Assembly (NCBI GenBank): GCA_018857735.1
Contig: JABMCL010000598.1
Span: forward strand, 763,501 to 827,500
DNA: 64,000 nucleotides
Direction: 5' to 3'
From: Alviniconcha marisindica
Lineage: Eukaryota > Mollusca > Gastropoda > Provannidae
The notes under the pieces are model-generated. The model worked only from the letters and a program-made list of their open reading frames with translations, ran no database searches and was not told where the DNA came from. Within the stretch, counting starts at the first letter, position 1. Every line of letters starts with the position of its first letter. Positions 33,746 through 57,143 of the stretch are shown here, in pieces. The position numbers and the translations under genes are program-made.

Positions 33746-34029
33746 ATGTGTCCATACAAACTTTAACATAGCGCTAGCGGTCCCGCCCTTGATCTGGTCA
33801 CAAGAGCCCCAGCTGATGAAGTGTGTGCGTAACGGTGTCCATTGTGTCGATTCATTCATTGCACGATTGAAGTGTGTGTGTAACGGTGTCCATACTGTGA
33901 CGCCTGCCTGTCGATTCAGTCATTGCACGATTACTACTCGTAAGCACAGGAACTCCAAACAGCATTGGTTCTCTACCCTCTTCTGTCGCACAGACTCCTG
34001 TGGCCTGTTTAAACTCGTGTGTGTGCGTA

Positions 34030-34180
34030 TTGTTTGAAGCGTTTGACAATGGACGTAGAAGCAGTCAACCGTGCCCTCCTCTGGATTGCCTCAAGAAATG
34101 ACAGTCGGACCACACATGGCATCATCCTCATAGATTCATTGAGCTTGCTACAAAAAGTAAAAAGTGGAATGGGAAGCGCA
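34030..34180 (+). mobile_element. RNase H fragment of a LINE
   Basis: DVEAVNRALLWIASRNDSRT and IILIDSLSLLQKV match the RNase H piece at 23.35-23.46 kb (same order, about 75% identical by eye). The fragment ends in poly-C (34180-34220) and CA tracts to 34262. Confidence 0.75.
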
Positions 34181-34226
34181 CCCCCCCCCCCCCTCACGCA
34201 CGCCCCCCCCCCCCCCCCCCCACGTG

Positions 34227-34264
<38 letters not shown>

Positions 34265-34299
34265 CATCCGCACACACGAGCATAGTAATTATAGAAAGG

Positions 34300-34655
34300 T
34301 TGTTGTAGACAAGGTAGGACGGGCAGCGAACAGAGACTGAGTGAGACGGATGAAGACGGCAGCACAGAAAGGAAAGCACGGCAGGTCTACAGTTCTGGGA
34401 AAAGAACTGTTTTCAGGTTACACTGGAATGAGTCCACATAGGGTTTCTGTCGGAGAGGAAGGGGAAGGTCGTTCCATGTCGATGGACCGAAAACAGAAAA
34501 GGAACCATCAGTGGAGAGTCTGGTGCCATGAATCTGGAGACTGAAAGTATCAGAAGCAGATCGGAGGGTACGAGAGGGTGTGTAAAACTGAAGACAGTCA
34601 CAGACATAAGACGGAGCAGTGCCCGTGATACATATCTCATCACCACTCTGCACCC
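34300..34655 (-). mobile_element. L2-type LINE C-terminal fragment
   Basis: Minus-strand YTPSRTLRSASDTFSLQIHG, VFGPSTWNDLPLPLRQ and FQCNLKTVLFPEL are the conserved C-terminal end of L2 elements. Abuts a plus-strand L2 fragment head to head at about 34655. Confidence 0.8.
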
Positions 34656-35023
34656 CTCCTGCAAAATATTCTACTGGCTTGCCGTTTCAGAACGCACAAA
34701 GTTGCATGCATGTGCTTTCATGCTATAAATGGTTCTGTTTTTCCTACCTCGCTGAACTGGTACATATCTACACTGCATCCGGTACGCTTCGCTCGATCTC
34801 ATCTGATTCTCGCATTGACAAAATCAAACGATACAAGCGCAAAACACGTGGCTTTCGCTCTTTTTCCTACTTTGGACCTTACATTTGGAACTCACTGCCC
34901 TCTTGATCTCAGGGCACTATACTCAACCCTTTTGTGTTTCAAAACAAGGTTAAAATCTGTCCTCTTTCTGTCCTTTTTACAATATTTTTACCCTAACTAA
35001 AGCCAGTATCCAATTCATTTCCT

Positions 35024-35067
<44 letters not shown>

Positions 35068-35078
35068 CGTGCGTGTCG

Positions 35079-35129
<51 letters not shown>

Positions 35130-35145
35130 ACGCGAGTGTGTGTGT
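34656..35145 (+). mobile_element. L2-type LINE C-terminal fragment plus (TG)n/(TGCG)n
   Basis: LAELVHIYTASGTLRS, KRKTRGFRSFSYFGPYIWNS and a VKICPLSVLF-type end, then TG at 35029-35061 and TGCG at 35062-35128. Confidence 0.8.
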
Positions 35146-35149
35146 ACAT

Positions 35150-37225
35150 GTATCTGACGAACTGCTCGTCAAAGCAAAGACTACCTCTCTGCCATCGAAC
35201 CTTCCCATTGCAGACCTGCCACAGCGTTTTTATGACTTTTTCGTGACCAAGATTAAGCAGATCCGTGAAGACCTTGACTCTTGTCCCCATGACCCACCGT
35301 CCTTTTTTTAAATTCGACGGGCCTCAGTTGTCCATGTTTGAACCTATACAGAAGAGCTAATCTGTAGACTCATTTCTCAGTCACCACGAAAAGTTGCACC
35401 CTTGACCCCATCCCCACTACTCTGACTAAGCAGTGTCTGCATGACCTGGCCCCCCTTGTCACAAGGATTGGCAATGTTTCTTTGTCCACCGGCACTGTCC
35501 CATCTGGGTTAAAGCAGGCTCTTGTGATACCCATACTGAAGAAACAGGGTCTTGATGCTAATGATTTAAGAAATTTCAGACCCGTCTCAAATCTCCCGTT
35601 CGTTTCGAAGATACTAGAGAGGGTAGTTCTTCTTCAACTGCAGTCTCATCTGTGCGCAAACAGCTTACTCGAAATTCGACAGTCTGCGTACAGAAAATAT
35701 CACAGTACCGAAACTGCTGTTTTGAGTGTACTAGAAGGCCTCCTTACAAAGTCTGATCAGAAACTCGTGTAAAGTACTTGCACTGTTGGATCTGAGTGCT
35801 GCTTTTGACACCCTTGACCATGCCATCCTATTAAGACGACTTGAGAGCACTTTTGGAATCTCGGGATTAGCGCTGTCTTGGTTCGAGTCATACCTAAGTG
35901 ATAGGACGCAGTCTGTTGTGGTTGACGGTTTGATGTCCACACCAATACCCCTTGTCTTTGGTGTTCCTCAGGGATCGATCCTCGGACCTGTACTATTCAC
36001 CCTGTATTCACAACCCCTGTCTGATGTCATAGCATGTCACAGCTGTGACTATCACAAGTACGCTGATGACACAGAAATCTCTGACAGTGCACCACCTAGC
36101 GATTTCACTTCTGCTCAGTCCAACATTCAATCCAGTATAAGCGATAATTTGTCATGGATGCAAAGCAACAAACTGAAGCTTAACACAGAAAAAAACTGAG
36201 ATGATACTTGTAGGTTCGTCAGTGCGTATCAGTTCGGTCGGCTGCGAGTCTGCAGATATAGGTGGAAGTTGCATTCCTTTTCAGACCACCGTTACGTACC
36301 TTGGAGTGCATCTTGACCAGACACTGTCAATGAAACAACACATCAGTAGCCTCTGCCACACTAAGTTTCCTGCACTCAGGAGAATCGCCTCTATCCGTCC
36401 GTTCCTGTCTAACAGTTCCATAGAAAAGCTCGTTGCGTCTATGATCACGTCAAGATTGGACTACTGCAATGCTGCTTTCGCAGGAGTAGCCGATGAACAA
36501 AATACAAAAGATCCAGCGCATACAAAAGATCCAGAACAACGCCGCACGGCTCATCTTGAAAAAATCGAAGCTTGTTCATGTCACACCGCTTTTGAAAGAA
36601 CTCCACTGGCTCCCAGTAAAATACCGCATTCAGAACAAGCTCGCAACGCTCGCTTTCCGTCACTTTGACGGCACTCTTCCGCCATACCTGTCTTCTTCTC
36701 TCTGCACATATCAACCATCGCGCTCCCTTCGTTCTTCGACAGAAAGACTGCTCAAAATTCCAAAAACAAACCTGAAAACCTTCGGTGAACGTTCTTTTGG
36801 TTACACTGCTCCGACTGTCTGGAACTCGCTGCCGGCCGACCTGAGAGCTTCTCCCTCCCTCCAACTTGCAAAGTTAACCTAAAAACGCATTTCTTTCGCC
36901 AAGCCTTCTGATTGATTTGTACATGCCAATCGCTACCTGTTTCATATTCGTGTGTGTGTGTGTGTGTGTGGTGTGTCGGTTGGGGGCGGGGGTGGGGACT
37001 GGGAGAGATGGAATTAAGGGTAGGTAGTAATATAATGATTCATTTTCTTTATATATTGCTGCTTCTCATATGGCACATGTACTTGTATATTATACATTGT
37101 TAGTTGTCATAATTATATGTATTATGTTTGTGAAACTTAGAAAATGTTGGAGAATGTTGTAAAGCGCAGTGAGTTTGGGTACACCAGAGAATAGCGCTAT
37201 ACAAAAGTGATCTATTATTGTTATT
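35150..37225 (+). mobile_element. L2/CR1-type LINE with most of the reverse transcriptase, 5'-truncated
   Basis: Order of pieces: LPQRFYDFFVTKIKQIREDL linker; VPSGLKQALVIPILKK, NFRPVSNLPFVSKILERVV; after a frameshift LDLSAAFDTLDHAILLRRLE, FGISGLALSWFESYLSD, FGVPQGSILGPVLFTLY and YADD with Asp pair at about 36060; thumb and KLKLNTEK; C-terminal KIQNNAARLILKK and WNSLPADLRASPS. Then (TG)n at 36951-36970, a 3' UTR and an ATT tail near 37215. Catalytic residues remain, but at least three frameshifts break it. Confidence 0.9.
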
Positions 37226-37844
37226 ATTACATTTACCCCCCTCCAGCCGCTTCTAGTGTCTGATACTTGTAAATAGTATTATTATGTTAGACTGCACATG
37301 TGATTTATTTTAAGATTAGCAGTGGGTTTTGTTTTGTTGTTGTTGCAGTTGGTTTGTGAGCAGTCAGGTCGCATTATTGTTATTGTTGTTATTATTATTA
37401 TTAGACGAATGGAATAATTATGTAAACCGTGTCTTATCAAACGTATTTTAATGTGTGGAAGGGCTACTTTCAATGAGTTTCTCTGTCTGTCTGTCTGTCT
37501 GCCTGTCTGTCGGTCGGTCGGTCGGTCGGTCTGTTTCTGTCTCTGTCTCTCTCCACATTCTTTTCATGTGGCTGGAAGAGAGAGACAGAGACAGAGAGAC
37601 AGAGGCAGAGAGAGACACAGAGAGAGAGACAGACAGAGACAGACAGAGAAAACGTGTGTGCCTGAGAGAGGCGGGAGGGGGGCTAGTATCTTACGAATTT
37701 GGACTTTGAATGTATTGTTTTAGGCTGTTTTGCTTGGACGTGTGTTGTGATTTGTGCTTTGCTTGAAAATGGTTTACTCCAAAAGGTTGCCCATATTCTG
37801 TATTGTGCGACTAAAACTCGGCGTTCTTGTTAATTTTTTAAAGA
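37226..37844. other. No gene; simple repeats
   Basis: GTCTGTCT/GTCGGTCG tetranucleotide tract at 37485-37535 and GA/CA-rich tract at 37575-37650. Confidence 0.5.
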
Positions 37845-38300
37845 TAGCAATAATAAATGAGTCTTACAAGGTGCCATTCTCTAACCGAGTTATGTGCTGT
37901 ACCAAACAATTAATTGACAAGAACCACATTTACATTGTATAGTTCAACAAACAGAACCTTATGTATAGTCTTCTACCAAAAACATAATCACGTAGCAAAC
38001 AATAACTATTTATACATATGTAATACATACACAACCACAAACCCAAACACGGAAACACAATGTCTCCCATCGCCCACTCAAATACGCATTACAGTTAGTG
38101 ATGTATGAATACTCTCTCAAACCCTCTCTCCCTTTGAGTCTCTTCCCCCCCCCCCCCCCCCGCCCCCCCCCCCCCCCCCCCCCCCCCCCCCGCCCCTGGT
38201 TCTCTCTTGGTCACCGCCCCCCCCCCCCTTCCTATCTAGCGTCCTTCCACACTCCAATACCCATACACAGACACGTGACCCATTATCTGAAAGTGTGTCC
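37845..38300 (-). mobile_element. LINE or SINE 3' end (family D) with long poly-C
   Basis: Shares ordered blocks with 62104-62475: the ccattctctaaccgagtt segment, caaacagaac, caaacaataac and a final cacacagacac. The interior has C runs of about 17-31 at 38144-38228. Confidence 0.6.
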
Positions 38301-38551
38301 TACTAATGTGTGGCAGTAATCAGTACATTAGCTGATTAGTTGAAAGCTGCACGGAAAGGGGAGTCTCAGATTTAGATTTTCTTCTTTGAGAATGCTAGCA
38401 GTCAACTTCTTTTTTCTTTTTTTCTTTTCTTTCTTTTTCTTCTTCTTCTTTTTTTCTTTTTTCTTTTTGCATGGTTGACTGGGCGTAAAACGCCGAGTTA
38501 CGTTTTGTTTTGTTTTTGTTTTTTACGCAGAAGACGTCAAATTAAATCAAT

Positions 38552-38628
<77 letters not shown>

Positions 38629-38949
38629 CTTCTTCTTCTTCTTCTTCTTCTTCTTCTCTTTCTTCTTTTTCTTTTTTAAGAACAGAAGCCAAAGACGTCA
38701 CTGAAACGCGTTTGGTGACGCACAACCCTTGGCAATACCTCTGAAGCGGGCCCGATGGATATCTGAAAAAAGAGAGCAAACTAGTCAAATCTGTGCCCTG
38801 TGCTGTCTCAAATATTCCATCTTTAGGAAGACGACGCTTAGGCTGTGGTACTAAACGATTCGTCGACGTCAGGCGTCTGTCGTCCTGATCCAGACTTTGC
38901 AAGTTTGTGACCAGATCATTCTACCAGAGCAGATCTCAAAGCCACAGCC
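38301..38949. other. Presumed promoter and 5' UTR region of the globin gene
   Basis: Contains a (CT)n of about 36 units (38553-38624), a CTT tract and T-rich runs. A non-repetitive GC-balanced stretch (38680-38949) leads to the start codon. No TATA box is obvious at a defined distance. Confidence 0.4.
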
Positions 38950-50812
<11,863 letters not shown>

Positions 50813-50867
50813 TTTGAAAAACCACCACACACAAGGTGCCGCCTGCCACCTGATCTGTTCTCCGCTT

Positions 50868-51575
50868 GACCATGGTGAAGTGGGCCACCTGTGAGCTGAT
50901 GTGCAACAGCCCACACTGACCATGGTGAAGTGGGCCACCTGTGAGCTGATGTGCAACAGCCCACACTGACCATGGTGAAGTGGGCCACCTGTGAGCTGAT
51001 GTGCAACAGCCCACACTGACCATGGTGAAGTGGGCCACCTGTGAGCTGATGTGCAACAGCCCACACTGACCATGGTGAAGTGGGCCACCTGTGAGCTGAT
51101 GTGCAACAGCCCACACTGACCATGGTGAAGTGGGCCACCTGTGAGCTGATGTGCAACAGCCCACACTGACCATGGTGAAGTGGGCCACCTGCCACCTGTG
51201 AGCTGATGTGCAACAGCCCACACTGACTATGGTGAAGTGGGCCACCTGTGAGCTGATGTGCAACAGCCCACACTGACCATGGTGAAGTGGGCCACCGGTG
51301 AGCTGATGTGCAACAGCCCACACTGACCATGGTGAAGTGGGCCACCTGTGAGCTGATGTGCAACAGCCCACACTGACCATGGTGAAGTGGGCCACCTGTG
51401 AGCTGATGTGCAACAGCCCACACTGACCATGGTGAAGTGGGCCACCTGTGAGCTGATGTGCAACAGCCCACACTGACCATGGTGAAGTGGGCCACCTGTG
51501 AGCTGATGTGCAACAGCCCACACTGACCATGGTGAAGTGGGCCACCTGTGAGCTGATGTGCAACAGCCCATGCTG
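50868..51575. repeat. 50-bp minisatellite, 14 copies, starting 56 bp after the globin stop
   Basis: Unit gaccatggtgaagtgggcca plus cctgtgagctgatgtgcaac and agcccacact. Almost invariant copies with one internal cctgccacctg insertion. All three minus frames look open for 100-430 codons; artefacts. Probably within or just after the globin 3' UTR. Confidence 0.96.
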
Positions 51576-51699
51576 TCCTTCAGAGCTCAGAGCTGTGTGA
51601 AAGAAGAGGTTGAAGTAAAGCAACAATGAAACGAAGCCCGTATTGACGTAACAGAATGTTAGTCTTAACGTCCAAAGAGCCCACACACGGTCTATTGGG

Positions 51700-51860
51700 G
51701 GGGGGGGGGGGGGGTACCTATCAATAGCTCATCCCAAGCGCTCCGACCCGCAAAAACAGGAGAGACCGCCACCACCAGAAGTCAAGGTGGTGGCAAGCTC
51801 GCAAGTGCAAAGTAACTTGTGTATCCCGCAACTTGGACCTTTCAACAGTTGTGCGGAACA
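51700..51860. repeat. Poly-G run and diverged dispersed repeat
   Basis: G run 51697-51714. The following segment (gagaccgccaccacca ... gcaagtgcaaagtaacttgt) resembles 59405-59520. Confidence 0.5.
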
Positions 51861-52044
51861 AAGTCACAAAGATACTAGACAGTGTAAAATAATATATGTA
51901 ATTTTATAAAAAGAACCCCCCAAAACAACAATAAACAAACAAAAAGCAGGCACAGCTGAGAACAAGCCAGCAGCAAGACTAGCCATTGAGCTACGACAGC
52001 CCAGCGCCACCTTCCTTTTCACACAGCTTTGCTGGGCTATGTTG

Positions 52045-52285
52045 ATAAATGAAGGTGAAGCGGCCACCTTTGAGCTGAAGTACATCTGCCACTACCGACG
52101 GCGGTGAAGTGGGCCACCTTTGAGCTGAAGTACATCTGCCACTACCGACGGCGGTGAAGTGGGCCACCTTTGAGCTGAAGTACATCTGCCACTACCGACG
52201 GCGGTGAAGTGGGCCACCTTTGAGCTGAAGTACATCTGCCACTACCGACGGCGGTGAAGTGGGCCACCTGTGAGCTGAAGTTTGG
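52045..52285. repeat. 50-bp minisatellite, about 5 copies, related to the array at 50.87 kb
   Basis: Unit ggtgaagtgggccacctttg plus agctgaagtacatctgcc and actaccgacggc. The ggtgaagtgggccacct core is shared with the 50868 array. Confidence 0.92.
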
Positions 52286-52379
52286 TGTTGTTGAATGAGA
52301 GCCTGGTAGATGTATTTTGGAGGTGTTTGGGGACAAGTCAGTGGCTACCCCAGACCCACTGATCCTGAAGCATATCAAG

Positions 52380-52895
52380 TGATGGGTGGGCCGGCCTATC
52401 TCGGCAAGTCCTACTCCCACATTGTCAGTGATGGGTGGGGCGGCCTATCTCGGCAAGTCCTACTCCCACATTGTCAGTGATGGGTGGGCCGGCCTATCTC
52501 GGCAAGTCCTACTCCCACATTGTCAGTGATGGGTGGGGCGGCCTATCTCGGCAAGTCCTACTCCCACATTGTCAGTGATGGGTGGGCCGGCCTATCTCGG
52601 CAAGTCCTACTCCCACATTGTCAGTGATGGGTGGGCCGGCCTATCTCGGCAAGTCCTACTCCCACATTGTCAGTGATGGGTGGGCCGGCCTATCGCGGCA
52701 AGTCCTACTCCCACATTGTCAGTGATGGGTGGGCCGGCCTATCGCGGCAAGTCCCACTCCCACATTGTCAGTGATGGGTGGGCCGGCCTATCGCGGCAAG
52801 TCCCACTCCCACATTGTCAGTGATGGGTGGGCCGGCCTATCTCGGCAAGTCCCACTCCCACATTGTCAGTGATGGGTGGGCCGGCCTATTGCGGC
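52380..52895. repeat. 49-bp minisatellite, about 10.5 copies
   Basis: Unit cagtgatgggtgggccggcc plus tatctcggcaagtcctac and tcccacattgt; a rightward trend from tcctac to tcccac and ctcgg to gcgg. Confidence 0.96.
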
Positions 52896-53884
52896 GTACC
52901 CATCTGAACACTGGCCAGTCACACAGTGTGGCGAACCTGGACCCCAATGATTCAGACGTCCCCACAGCAAAATCGAAGGGACGGATACGCGCAAACGCAG
53001 GCTCAAGAGGCACTGCGGCACCTCAGAAGCCCTATTCGCCAGCTACTTATATGGCGCAGGCGGTGCAATGACCGAGTGATCCATTTGTTTCACTTTTGTT
53101 GGCGTGCATTCGTCTGCAGTACTGAGGTGCCGCCAGCTCTTTTTATTCAATGTTGCTTTACGTCCACAGAGACCATAAGGACTATTAGGGACGGGGAGCC
53201 CAGGACGTCCACCTCTTCTTTCATGCAGCTCCTGAGCTCTGTCCGCCAGCTTCTTCTTCAAATGTTGCTTAACGTCCACAGAAACCATAAGGCTTATTAG
53301 GGACGGGGAGCCCAGAACGGCCACCTCGACTTTCACACAGCTCCCGAGCTCTGAATTTGTGCGTTTGTATGTTGTTACCGCTTGCAAGTGTTTTAATAAA
53401 CTCTTTTCTCAGTTAACTTCAACTTATGTTGTTCTTCTCGGTTTGGACGTAATTTTGTTTAGTGGAAGAGTTCAAGACAAACGAACAAATAAACAAAACA
53501 ACAAAAAAGACAAATAACAAAAAGCGAAAACATCTGCAAACAAACGCAACACATCAACTTTCTTACCGGCTCCTCCTCAAGTATTGCATCGTAGAGGTTT
53601 TACGGCAATGAAGTCAAAACAAAAACAAACAAAATTTTGGGGTTGAACACATCGCGTAGTCGGCAGTTAAACCGACAAAATGGCGGCAGTGAGAGCGCTG
53701 TGGAATATGGCGGATAAGTTAATTTCCACCGAAGTGGAGTGTTTTGTGAAGCCACATTAGTAACCTCACTGTATCAAATCGAAAGAAACTGCAATTTGGG
53801 TTACGAAAAATGCACCCCCCATTTTCCGACCCTAAACTAGGAAATAATTATTTAGTGTAGAGAGGGGAGTGCAGTATACGAAAT
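52896..53884. other. No clear gene; SINE-tail repeats and a candidate poly(A) signal
   Basis: Two copies of cttaacgtccacagaaacc / cttattagggacggggag type sequence (53150-53240 and 53262-53345). AATAAA at 53394-53399. A short ATG frame in good context (aaaATGGCGGC at 53680) runs 26 codons to a stop; possible start exon but unsupported. Confidence 0.45.
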
Positions 53885-54185
53885 ATAATAATAATAATAA
53901 TAAATAACTTTTGTATAGCGCTATTCTCTGGTGTACCCAAACTCACTGCGCTTTACAACATTCTCCAACATTTTCTAAGTTTCACAAACATAATACATAT
54001 AATTATGACAACTAACAATGTATAATATACAAGTACATGTGCCATATGAGAAGCAGCAATATATAAAGAAAATGAATCATTATATTACTACCTACCCTTA
54101 ATTCCATCTCTCCCAGTCCCCACCCCCGCCCCCAGCCGACACACCCACACCCACACACACACACACACACGAATATGAAACGAAT
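53885..54185 (-). mobile_element. L2-type LINE 3' end, near-identical to the tail of the 35-37 kb element
   Basis: The reverse complement matches 36930-37215 almost base for base, including gggggcgggggtggggac-type spacer and taaagcgcagtgagtttg. Differences are mainly in (TG)n and (ATT)n length. Confidence 0.92.
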
Positions 54186-54519
54186 AATCAGGTCGGTGTT
54201 CAAGAGTTGACCAACTTAAGATGGACAGTTTAGTGGGAACTTGGGCAAGGCCGGTTGGGTTCCTTAGTAAAATCTTTGACCAGGTTAGAGGCAGTAAATG
54301 ATCACCAAATGTGGGGTTATTCAACTTTTGGGGGTCGGGAATTGGGACTCCAGGATTGGTGTCTTGTTCACCCCTTCTCCCACTCTCTGATGCACAGATA
54401 CTCTGATGTAACTGAAGCTTTGGACTTTTCTGCAACTATCGTGCATTTTTCTAGTGATGTTTGTCCGGCCACGCTGGCACACAAGTATAAAAAAAAAAGT
54501 ACGGTTTCTTTCTTCATGT

Positions 54520-54560
54520 TCCCGTCCCTAATAAGCCTTATGGTTTCTGTGGACGTTAAG
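54520..54560. repeat. SINE-tail repeat copy
   Basis: ccctaataagccttatggtt plus tctgtggacgttaagcacc is the reverse form of the block at 60.18 kb. Confidence 0.55.
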
Positions 54561-54649
54561 CACCATGTTTACTTACTTACTTCTTCATGTGTGTCCCTAA
54601 TTTGTCAGCCCGACATCTGAGGACATTACAGTCTCTGAGGACATCTTCT

Positions 54650-54895
54650 TCAGGTCAGTGAGTCGGTTAGGCCTAGCGGTAAGGCGTAAAATTAAGGCTG
54701 GTAAGCAGAAGGACCCGACCTCGGTTTCGATGCGATCCGCCGATTAGTTCTCTCTCTTCAAACGTTGTGGTTTTTATTATGCACACTGTCTTTGTGACTT
54801 TGCCCCTGACAATTAATTAAACATTAAAACGGCTCTCATCGCTTCCCATCTTAATGCAGGAGTCATTCTGGTGGTGACAGTGTAGCGTTATCCCT
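54650..54895 (+). mobile_element. tRNA-derived SINE (family B)
   Basis: The tRNA-like head is ggcctagcggtaaggcg (A-box region) with cggtttcgatgcgatcc as a decayed B box. The body runs to tgcaggagtcattctggtgg and tgacagtgtagcg. The same body occurs in reverse at 60250-60525. Confidence 0.7.
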
Positions 54896-55399
54896 TCGGG
54901 AATCTCGTTCCCTTCCTGTAGGCCTTCGGAGACAATCCACCGTAAAACAAGTTTAACCAACGCTTCAGATCAGGTCTGTGTACACAAGTACTTTGCACTT
55001 GCGAGTTCCCCACCTTCTTAATATCTGTTGTTCTGGTGTTGGTCGGTCGCCTTTTCGGGGGAGTGGGGGGGTGGGAGGGGGGGCTTGGGGCTAGCAAACA
55101 TAGCTGTGAGTACCATAATTACCCCCCCCCCCCCCCATAACAACGACAACAAACAAACACACAACTTCCCCCGTCCCTAATAAACCGTATGTAGTTTTTG
55201 TGGACATTAAGCCGCATGAAAACTAATTCTTCAGGAGAGTTGCTGTCAGTTGGGTTCCGAAAGGTTAAATGATTTAACTCATGCACAGCTCTCCCCCCTA
55301 TGGACTTACAATTTTTTGCGAGTATGGTCGGTTGTTCAAATAGCGCTTCCAAAAATCTAAACAAAAACGACTGCTAGCGTTCTAAAACAGGATCCAAAC

Positions 55400-55560
55400 A
55401 CATTAAAGGTTCAAAAGAACGCTTATTTATTATGACACAGACACACAATCTGCAAATTGTCGGGGAAATTCCCTTTGTCAAGCTACAAAACGTCACTTAA
55501 ACAACACTTAAACGGTTAAAAACGATGACAAATGAAATGAGATGGTTGGGCTGTTGTGTT
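55400..55560. repeat. Single arm of the 32-kb foldback family
   Basis: aacgcttatttattatgaca, caaattgtcggggaaattcc, acttaaacaacacttaaacg and gttaaaaacgatgacaaatg match the left arm at 31.93-32.06 kb in order. Confidence 0.8.
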
Positions 55561-55739
55561 CTTGTCAGGTGCTTGGAATAATGTTGGCTTTAGATAGCAC
55601 TTCCAAAACTTAAATTATTTTCGAACTAGCCCGAACTTTTTCAGCATCGCAGGATATCTTTGCTCTAGTTGGACATCTGTGGACGTCTTTGGGCCCTCTA
55701 GGATTTAGTCTAGGACCTTGCAGGACATTGCCGATCAGT

Positions 55740-56342
55740 ATGAGGACCATGGTATCACACGGCCGTGGAACCCCCACCAGCTCTACAGCCAACGAAAACC
55801 TGCTCCTTGCTGCTGTCACCTGGCTGAACTATGAGAACGACAGACTGCAGCAGTACAGTCGCAGGGAGTCTCTTTGCATCTTCGGCGTCAGACAGGCGGA
55901 AGGGGAGACAGCCGAGCGAGTGGAGCAGAAGGCGCTGCGTGTCTTCTGGGAGGCAGGAGCGGACGTCAAGGAGGAGGACATCGCGGCTGTCCACCGGGTC
56001 GGCAAAGTCGGGAGGGGGCCGTGGCCTATCCTGGTGAAGTGTGTCTCCGGCAGGAAGAGGAAGAAGTCTCTGAAGGGGAAGGATGGATACCGGAAGGTCT
56101 ACATCAAAGACGACCTCACTCCGCTGCGGGCCAAACTGCTGGCCTTGGTGAAGGTGTTGGACGACGTGGACGAGTCTTGGAGTGTCGGGCGGATGATCCA
56201 CTGCACCAAGAAGGTCCCGCCGGGTCCCGCCCCTGGAAGGAACCAGAGGCCTGTCGTCGTCATCAACACTTCTGACGATCTGTTCAAGCTGGGCTTGGAG
56301 CAGATTGACTTCTGGTTCCTCGGTCTGACCCACATGGCTTAG
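55740..56342 (+). CDS. LINE-type ORF1-like protein (RRM-like nucleic acid binding)
   Basis: An intact 200-codon frame from ATG 55740. NYENDRLQQYSRRESLCIFG begins a putative RRM-like segment. HRVGKVGRGPWPILVKC and KGKDGYRKVYIKDDLTPLR are the hallmark spacing of LINE ORF1 proteins (H-R-x-G, P-I-L-V-K, D-D-L-T-x-x-R). The C-terminal 60 residues are less typical. No RT follows, so it is an orphan ORF1, either from a truncated element or retained as a host gene. Unlike other LINE pieces here it has no stops. High GC. Confidence 0.65.
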   Translation: MRTMVSHGRGTPTSSTANENLLLAAVTWLNYENDRLQQYSRRESLCIFGVRQAEGETAERVEQKALRVFWEAGADVKEEDIAAVHRVGKVGRGPWPILVKCVSGRKRKKSLKGKDGYRKVYIKDDLTPLRAKLLALVKVLDDVDESWSVGRMIHCTKKVPPGPAPGRNQRPVVVINTSDDLFKLGLEQIDFWFLGLTHMA

Positions 56343-56589
56343 TTCGAGGAATAGGGGCGCCCTTCGACAACCACGTTGGAAAGAGGATGTCCGTGTTTGT
56401 AAGTATGTCTTACTTATAGATAATCTTGCTGTGAACGGTTGTGACTGGTGAGGCAGTGTGTCGTGTCAAGCAGTGATACGAGCAACGTTCCTTGTCGTTC
56501 CACTTGTGCCTGTGGCGGTCGCGACAGTTGCGGCGGATGTGGGTGGGGTATTGAATGTAGAACTTTGGACAGTGGTACTAGTGCTGGGA

Positions 56590-57100
56590 ATGAAGGCACG
56601 ATGACCGATGTACGTAATTTTTATGATAATGAAGTGAATGATGACAGTATACGTGGAGGCATAACGACTCGGGTATGTATAGTGATGCTAATGTTAAAGA
56701 TGATAATGTTGTGAACGATGGCAGTGTGGTTGGAGAGATGGTTGACTGATGTATGTAATGATGCTGAGTATGGGGTGAACGGGAATGGAAGCGCGATGGA
56801 TAAAGTATGCAGTGATGTAACGTTTGAAACGTTTGAAAATCACGTAAGGAAAGGGTGAGATGGTTGATGTTTATAATGTTGTCAATGTCGAGAACGATAT
56901 GAGTAGGGCTGGAAGTGTGACAGTTGATAAATGTAAGGCTGTTCATTAATAATAATGTACATTTATCATGCGCTTATCAAACCCTGAGCGCTCACATGAT
57001 ACATATTGACCTAAATATGATATTCTATACACATGTAGAGCATACTCCTACCAAAACAATTTACAAAAAAGTATTATACAAAAAAAAAAAAAAAAACGCA

Positions 57101-57143
<43 letters not shown>

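Noticed and set aside
33078..33755. 225-codon minus frame with Thr/His/Tyr-rich end
   Set aside because: Joins the 45-bp minisatellite with (TG)n and (TGTAG)n; simple-repeat translation only.
55755..56333. 192-codon minus frame
   Set aside because: Antisense shadow of the ORF1-like gene in GC-rich DNA; the plus strand has the recognisable motifs.
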